Position numbers and translations under genes: made by a program
Shown: positions 57,120 to 64,000 of the stretch, piece by piece
Layout: each line of letters starts with the position of its first letter
How positions within the stretch are numbered: the first letter of the stretch is position 1
Notes under the pieces: model-generated
Told to the model about the DNA's origin: nothing
What the model saw: only the letters and a program-made list of their open reading frames with translations
Databases searched by the model: none
Assembly: GCA_036346395.1 (NCBI GenBank)
Contig: CM070604.1
Location: 46,713,662-46,777,661 of the forward strand
Direction: 5' to 3'
DNA length: 64,000 nucleotides
Source of the DNA: Hsuehochloa calcarea
Taxonomy: Eukaryota > Streptophyta > Magnoliopsida > Poales > Poaceae

Positions 57120-59177
57120 CCCAACAGGTTCCGAGCGACCAACATGGACAAATTCAACGGATCCCAGAACCCGTTAGAATTTCTCTAAATCTACACTACC
57201 GCCATCGAGTCTGCCGTGGCGGCATTTAAAATGTGATGGCTAACTACTTACCTACGGTACTTGAGGGATCCGCCCGATCACGGTTGCTCAACCAACCAGT
57301 CGAATCAATCTATACTTGGGAGCAACTCTGTGACCTCCTAATTGCAAACTTTCAGGGCACATACGATCGCCCTGGAAGGGAGAATGACCTCCATCGGAAC
57401 CCGGCAAGAACAAAAAGAGACTCTTCGTCAATATATTAAAAGGTTTAGCCAGGTTTGTAATTCAATACCGGAGATTGCAGAGTCTTCTGTGATTCAAGCT
57501 TTCAAAACAGTTTAAGGAATCGGCGGTTTATGGTGGATATTGTTATGAATCCTCTACGAACGACTGCCAAGCTTTTCGATATGGCTGACAAATACATAGC
57601 TGCTAGCGAGGCGGTTGAGTGGAGCGAGGCCATTGATTGAAAAGATAAAGTCTCTCGATCTGTCTTGGAGGTGTCAGAGAAGAAGCACAAGAAGACTCTC
57701 AAGAAGAAGAAACACCACAAGCCCTAGGATAAGGAAGTCCTTGCGGTCCCCGACAAGTTCACCAAAGGCAAGAAGGATTTCACCGGTCGAGGTAAGGTAA
57801 AGATTCCAACCGGTGGATATCAAAAGAATAAGAAGTGGTGTCCACTTCACCAGCAGGCAGGGCATGACTTGCGCACCTGTCGAGCCTGGCAAAAGAAATT
57901 AGAAGATTATTATGCAGGTAAAGGCCCCATTCTCTCCATACAGGAGCTTGGGGAAGGAAGTTCCAAAAAGGACAAAGATGGCGATGAAGAGATGGAGTAC
58001 CAGGAGTCTCAACATACGATTAATATGATCTTTGAAGGATATTCCTCGTACGACTCACGACGTCACTTGAAAGTTGTGGAGCAAGAGGTCAACCTTGTAG
58101 AGTCTTCGACTGCCATCAAACCATCAAAGTGATCGGACACAGTAATCTCCTTCAGCAAAGAGGACTACACCGTCCCATCAACTCGACCTGGTAGGTTCCC
58201 TATTATCATTGAACCTACCATTAACAATGGTAGAGTTAATCGAATCTTGATAGATGGTGGTAGTTCCTTGGATATTTTATTTGCGGGAGCATTAGCAGAA
58301 ATACAGGTCCCCAAGTCTAAGGTAAAACCCGTGAAGTATGCTTTCTACGGCATAGTTCCTGGTTCTACCGCAAAACCGATAGGACAAGTGTCCTTACCGG
58401 TTACGTTCGAGAGTCCTGATAACTTTCGAACGGAAAAGATTTCGTTTGATGTGATTGATTTTGAAACCGCGTATGATGGAATCCTTGGTCGTCCGACTTT
58501 AGCAAGGTTTCTGATTGCCACACACTACGGTTATCAGAGTCTGAAGATGCCAGGACCAAAAGGAGTCATCATGGTTCGAGGCGATCAAAAAATGGCTTAT
58601 GCATGCGATCAGAAGTCTTTAGAACTGGTCGATGAACTCCCGACCAGAGCAAATGACCTATCTGAAATGCAGGTCAAGCACTCCAGACCGAAGATGACAC
58701 CAAAACCATTCGACCAGACAAAGGAGGTACCACTCGGCAGAGGTATTTCTCCGGGAAGCGCCAGGTCGCCAAGTGGGTCAGGAAACACTGATGGGTTTCT
58801 CCCAGAAGTGCTGGTCAGAGAAGGGCTCAGCCACAAATAGGAAAAGTCGCTCGTCTCCTTCCTTCGAGCAAACCAGGATGTATTCGCCTGGCAGGCGTCC
58901 GACATGCCTGGAGTCCCCAGAGAGGTGATCGAGCACAGGCTAGCCCTCCAGCCTGACAAAAAACCAGTTAAGCAGAAGCTACAACATTTTGCGCCTGACC
59001 GGAAGGAGGCGATCCAGTATGAAATTGATAAGCTCTTGAAGGCTGGATTTATTCGCGAGGTCAATCATCCTCAATGGCTCGCTAACCCTGTAATGGTTAG
59101 CGAGAGTAGTGGGAGGTGGCGAATGTGTATTGACTTCACAGATCTTAATAAAGCTTGTCTGAAGGATTCATCAGGGA
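57120..59177 (+). pseudogene. Gypsy gag domain, protease and RT start, truncated
   Basis: Segments in order: gag domain (MANYLPTVLEGSARSRLLNQ, YTWEQLCDLLIANFQGTY) at 57140-57560, MVVDIVMNPLRTTAKLFDMA, a Cys/His knuckle (KKWCPLHQQAGHDLRTCRAW) at 57830-57890, protease with LIDGGSSLDILF near 58250, and the RT start (DKLLKAGFIREVNHPQWLAN, GRWRMCIDFTDLNKAC) at 58900-59165. Stops at 58132 and 58840 and several frameshifts inactivate it. Homology ends abruptly inside RT at about 59177, where unrelated retrotransposon sequence starts. Confidence 0.85.
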
Positions 59178-59400
59178 CGACAAACCACGAGTAAAATCTT
59201 ACGTCCGAGTCCCGTTCGTTGAGTATACCAAATAAGGTCAATACGAGCGTGGTGGTGTACGATGTTGGAATCCATCAAAGTGCGGTGAGACCGAGCGGAA
59301 AGCGACATGGGAGTTGCAGTCTCGCATGCTAATTGTAAATGTACTTTGAGTAGAACGACAGGAAGAATTCGGGGTCAAATTCTGTTTAAGGGGGGTAGAA
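59178..59400 (+). pseudogene. 3' tail of chromovirus-like pol and PPT
   Basis: One frame reads DDKPRVKSYVRVPFVEYTK and later ATWELQSRM, which resembles the chromodomain-type C-terminus of Tekay/Del-like gypsy pol. A purine tract AAGGGGGGTAGAA immediately precedes the LTR at 59401. Only about 220 bp remain, joined directly to the RT of the previous gypsy element. Confidence 0.5.
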
Positions 59401-60881
59401 TGTAATACCCCAAAATTTGTTCGGTCGATTAGAAGAATATTTGGGGGAAAGAAGTAATATCCCGGAATTGATTCGGGTAATTAGAAAATAGCCGGGAGGA
59501 CAAAAGACAATTAAAGGAGTAGAAATTCCTGAAAATAAAAAGGGTTTTCCATAAACTCTCGACAACCTGGGCCTGGGCCACGGCCCAGGAGGGGTCCATG
59601 TGGTGGCCGGCCATAAGGGGGTTCCCACCCCCCAAACCCTAAACTCCACATTTCTCTCCCCCTCCCCCCTTTGGAGCCGCCGCCCCCCCTTCCCCCTTGC
59701 TGTGTACCGCCTTGTACGTCAATTTTGGGTAAGATAAGTTCGTTTTCTGTCGTGTCCATCTCTGAGAAAGTTGTAGATATTGTTCTTAGCTTTCCATAGC
59801 CACCGAGATCACATGATTCCGCCTTACGGTTTAGGATATATGATTTGTTTAGTGCGCGCTGTTCTGTCTGTCTGACGAGAAGGATCTGTCGGATTGATCC
59901 TAGGTTTTGATTTAGTTAGAGGCATTTCCAGAACCTCCACCCAAATAAGTTATTGTATCCCTTTAAATTATCTTTCAAAGCCGATAAATATCATCTCCAT
60001 TGGATCTGTGTAATGAAAGTTATGATATTTTCTTTACCACTGTTCTGAATTCTGGGTAGATAAATGTTAGTGTTTTCATCTATTGTTTAGATTATCTGAG
60101 AGGCCGAATCTGGGGTTTCGCCCTTATAGAGTTTTATTCCTGGGAACGTTAGCTTTCTTTTGGCACCGAGATCAGGAAAATCCGATCTGTATTTTGGGAG
60201 ATATAAATTTTTGATTACGAACTGTCCGGTCTATCTGAAAACTGAGGTCAGTAGGTTTGTCCCTCGGTTTTGTTCAAATTAGGTGCCGAATCAGAACCTT
60301 CACCCAACTAAGTTATTTTATCCCTTAAAATTATCTTTCCAAGCTGATAAGAATCATTCTCATTGGATCAATAGGTTGAAAGTTACGCCGCTTTCTTTAT
60401 CTCGATCCGTATTCGACTGACGAGATGGGTTGTGTTTAGCTGATAATTTGCCCTCTGTTTTGGCCGAATCAGGGGATTCTGCCAACTAATGTTTTGTAGC
60501 CTGATCTGTTAAGATTCAGTGAGCACTAGTTTCAGGTATTTTAGAGTTACAGATAATTAATCGTGAATTTTCTCGTACGACTGCCAGAAGATAGGTAATA
60601 TGGACTTTTAGTGTAGAAGTCAAATTGAACCTTTGGGCGTGTGGGTTGATTAGAGAGTATTGTAGAACACCGGTAGCAGTGTTATATCGTTGTTCTTATT
60701 TTTGGGAACATGCTTGTGTAGGCGCGAGACATCATGTGTGGGAACACCTCCGTTGCCTGCTAACGAGTCACAACGCGAAAGGCAAGTACTGTATGTTAAC
60801 TGGTGTTGAATTCAAAGGAATGCATAAAGATATGTTGTTTACATGAATGTTATTGTGCTTTGTTCATGGTGTTGATATACT

Positions 60882-61440
60882 GCAAGTGACTAGTGTGGCC
60901 TTATTGGTACATTATGTTGAGTGTGAATACATACTTATACTTGTTTACACATGTTGTTAAATGCCATGTATCTTTTCCACTAATGTGTGATATTCATTCA
61001 TACCATGAGAAATCATCATGTTCATTCATAAAATTTATTATGACCACGGAAGTGGATTCTTTTTGGTAAGTCCCATCAATTCCAGTATGGGCATTTGAAA
61101 GACCCATCAATTCCAGTATGGGCATTTGAAAGACCCATCAATTCCAGTATGGGCATTTGAAAACCCATCAGCAAGTGACTAGTGTGGCCTTATTGGTACA
61201 TTATGTTGAGTGTAAATACATACTTATACTTGTTTACACATGTTGTTGAATGCCATGTATCTTTTCCACTAATGTGTGATATTCATTCATACCATGAGAA
61301 ATCATCATGTTCATTCATAAAATTTATTATGACCACTAAGTGGATTTTTTGGTAAGTCCCATCAATTCCAAGATGGGCATTTGAAAACCCATCAATTCCG
61401 TAATGGGTACGTGTGATCCACCATTCCAATGTGGGCCACG
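60882..61440. repeat. 289-bp tandem duplication in LTR
   Basis: Bases 60882-61170 are repeated from 61171 with very few changes (GTGACTAGTGTGGCC, TTATGTTGAGTG, ATTCATTCATACCATGAGAA). The first copy holds three 31-bp CCCATCAATTCCAGTATGGG-type units; the second holds fewer. Confidence 0.9.
61072..61164. repeat. 31-bp tandem repeat, three units
   Basis: The unit contains CCCATCAATTCCAGTATGGG followed by CATTTGAAAGA. The three copies are nearly identical. Confidence 0.9.
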
Positions 61441-62035
61441 TTGGATGCCAGATGAAACGTCTTCATACGGTAACTTTAAGTGAACACCGACGGTGATTCA
61501 CTCGCTATATACCAGATATGCAATGATAAGTCCATACCTTCAATGCATCCTTACATTTCATCCATTCATGTATTCATTCCATACACACATGTAGGTGTTC
61601 CAATAATTGTTCGTAATTCAACCGAATTGTGTTGTCCACTCCATGCTTGATTATTCTTGTTTAGTACTTGCCGAGTCTTCGACTCACCCTTGCTTTGTAT
61701 GTTTTAATTAGGTAATTGAGGAGGACGACAAGATGATTTGGTGGGGTAGTTCGCACACTACACTTCACTTTTATCCAATCGTAACAATTATTATTGCCAT
61801 TCATTCAAGCCAAATTGTTGAAATAAGTTCCATTGTAATAACCCTATGTTGGTATCGCTTGACTGCTCGTGGTATTATGATCGCTTATCCATTCTTTACC
61901 ATGATTCTAGTGATAGTTCATTGCCACTCTTTAGGAATTTATGTTGATTGAATCGATAATCTAGTTTTAATGCTATGCTTAGTAGTTTGATGGGTTTATG
62001 TGACATCTTGGCTTCCGAATAGCCGTGGTGTTACA

Positions 62036-64000
62036 GCTTGGTATCGAGCGGCTTTAGGTCCGTGGCTCATTCAAACATATTAAATTGACACACTTCGTGT
62101 ACATTAGGAGGGTTGGTAAACCTGTTGCTTCCGATTTCAATTGTTGTGACTCGATTAATGAGTCGTTGTTGAGTTGTTTTGTGCTATGATGTGTTAAACT
62201 ATGATATGATGTGTTATCCTATATATGTATGGATTAATTTTATGATTGTCATGAGATGATCCTATATATTCCTAATTGATTATTTTGGTTATGCGTTTCG
62301 ATAGCGGACGACGAGAAGTTGAGTTCGTGGTTGTTGTCCCGGTTTCGCAAAGCTACACCATCGTTGGTGGTATGAAATTAGAGAAGTTCTTACTGCTCCA
62401 TGAGCACCGTGGTCGAGCATGAGCTCATTGATGAACCGTTGCCTTTCTAGAACCGTATCCGTTTCGTTGTAGTTTCGCGCTCGTGAATTTCTTTTGAATT
62501 TGGGGTTAATGAAATAGCAAGCCCCGTCGATTTCTAACCGTTCTTTGAACCAATTGGTGTTCTTTCGATTATTGTGAAATTTCTGCTCCACGTGGGCATA
62601 GTTCCATTGCAAGATTTATCTTTTCATAAAAGACATATTTTACCCTTGTTGGAGAAGTTTAATTCATTCGTCCGTTTGGAATCTCAGTATTGAAAGACTT
62701 CTTTTGCAAGCTCTTTATTAAGTGTGTATTGATCTTGCATATTTCTCTAGGGTTGCATTAGTAAGTCGTTCTCTTCCTTGATTTTTGAATTTGACAAATT
62801 CTTGTCCGGTGGTGAATGATAAATTTCTCTTGGGTTCGTGATTCTTGGTAGACAAGTTTAAATAGGCCTTTAATGGTACTCCGAAAGCATTATTGTTTTT
62901 CGATTGTTGAATTGCTTTTACTACGAGTGATCTTTGTAAATTGGCAACATTGATATTTCCATAATTGTTCCTTCTTTCTCATTGGAAAAGAGCGACTCAG
63001 TTACTCGTTTGATAGTTGCATAATGAGAGTTCCTGTTACAAGTTCGTTAACGCGAGAGAACATTGGCTCCATGTATTTCCTTTGGATCCCTCCGCTTGTT
63101 GAAATTTGATATATCTCTTTCCCAAAGAAAAATATTAAAACCCATTTGTGGTGCTGTGTTGAAATTAAGTCGGACGTTGTACTTAAACAAATTGTGGCTG
63201 TGGGTTTCTATTGATCCCTATTTGTTCTTCAAAGCAATTTCTTGTCTTTCCGATCACGAGCTCTCATCGCTACTTGTGAATGTCATTATTGACATGATCA
63301 TTCTCTTTATGTTAGTCCTATCTTTATGGTTGATAAAGACAACTTGGTTACCCGCTTGTCATTTCTGAGAATGGGAATCTTCTTTCACAAAGTTCATTGA
63401 ATAAATCTCGACTCTATTCATTTCTTTTAGAGCATTTGGAGTGTTGGGGTTTAGAACCTCCATTTGAAAAAAATTATAGTGTCAAAACCCTTTGTCGTTT
63501 TGTGTTGTTTTATGAGTGGTTGTGAGTAAACAATCTAAATGATAATATATGAGTTCATCACTTTAATGGTTTTTCCTTGATTCGTGTTCATTGCAAGTGG
63601 TAAGTGATTTCCAGTTGGTGAAAAGCGTTTTCTCGTGCCTCTTCTTTTGAGAAGTATTCAACCCATTCTTTTCGCGTGGGTCTTTCGAAATGTTTTCTAA
63701 TGTGGTTGTGAGCTTGATGTTATTACTTGTAGTAAATAGATCGCCTTTGGTGACATCGCTCAAATGAGAATATTTCAAGTTTAGCTTTCGGTACCTTGAG
63801 ATCGCGAATCAACTGTAATCAAATCATTTGAATAACTTGAGGAATTGGATTATCCTATTGCTTCTTAAAGATTTCGTGTGATTTAGTCAGAAAGGCTCCT
63901 TGGTTTGAGTTCGCAAAGTGAAGTTGCAATCAAAGAAAAAATTTCGTCGATCTCTTCGAGACGAAGTTTACCCATTTTGCTTCCTGTGAAATCCTGTAAA
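62036..64000 (+). mobile_element. 5' internal (leader) region of chromovirus-like gypsy element, runs off window
   Basis: It begins with the PBS after the LTR. About 2 kb follow without a convincing reading frame on either strand. Long untranslated leaders before gag occur in this group, or this copy is decayed. Frames at 62289-62612 (minus) and 63063-63368 (plus) show no known motif and I do not call them genes. Confidence 0.5.

Larger units (their letters stand above)
59401..62035 (+). repeat. LTR of chromovirus-like gypsy element (2635 bp), internal DNA on both sides
   Basis: Starts TGTAATACCCCAAAATTTG and ends GGTGTTACA. On its left is a pol tail plus PPT, and on its right a tRNA-Met-type PBS (TTGGTATCGAGCGGC, 62038). 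It contains a diverged duplication (about 59930-60010 and 60285-60370), a 289-bp tandem duplication and 31-bp repeats. No gene is seen inside. Confidence 0.8.

Noticed and set aside
61072..61164. 31-bp repeats resembling a short CRISPR array
   Set aside because: Units are directly adjacent with no spacers, in a plant LTR.
62289..63368. Open frames of about 100 codons on both strands near the right edge
   Set aside because: No gag or pol motif; likely chance frames in a retrotransposon leader.

Overview
The window is nuclear DNA from a grass (Poaceae). The evidence is a host gene with a very GC-rich first exon, solo LTRs that begin like the grass BARE/Angela copia family, a Tat-lineage Ty3-gypsy element with an antisense extra ORF, and a Mutator-like element (MULE) carrying a plant-mobile-domain gene. 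The species cannot be named from sequence alone. Most of the 64 kb is nested transposable elements around two host genes. No rRNA, tRNA or CRISPR was seen. All calls come from reading the sequence; no database search was run.

Left third. The start holds the 5' end of a minus-strand gypsy element (gag start, PBS, 5' LTR at 171-2587) with a solo LTR inside the LTR. Next is a decayed minus-strand nitrilase-family (omega-amidase-like) gene spread over 3695-18211. Its sixth intron holds a complete 10,264-bp MULE (4195-14458, ~80-bp TIRs, perfect 9-bp TSD CTAACTATA) and a copia gag remnant. The MULE carries a broken transposase, a plant mobile domain (PMD) gene, two separate GRF-like zinc-finger genes (one ending in a membrane segment) and a ~60-bp minisatellite.

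Middle. Bases 18700-27400 hold a decayed Tat-like gypsy element: pol remnants on plus, then an antisense ORF region on minus interrupted by a second solo LTR. Bases 27400-29695 are low-copy-looking DNA that I infer to be the original upstream region of a mechanosensitive-channel gene. A hAT element with an 8-bp TSD (29688-29695 and 42778-42785) was inserted there. It later received a solo LTR in its left TIR (itself split by another solo LTR), a three-LTR tandem TRIM, a hAT-type MITE and a retrotransposon with a 4-kb LTR at its right edge.

Right. The MscS-like (MSL10-type) channel gene occupies 42943-46033 in five exons with one single-base frameshift. After it come a MITE, a copia pol remnant on minus, a pol-less gypsy element inserted in that copia gag, a gypsy element inserted in the pol-less element's LTR, and a chromovirus-like LTR (59401-62035) with internal sequence on both sides.

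The two most notable observations are the multi-gene MULE inside a host intron, and the target-site bookkeeping showing that about 13 kb of nested insertions now separates the channel gene from its ancestral promoter.
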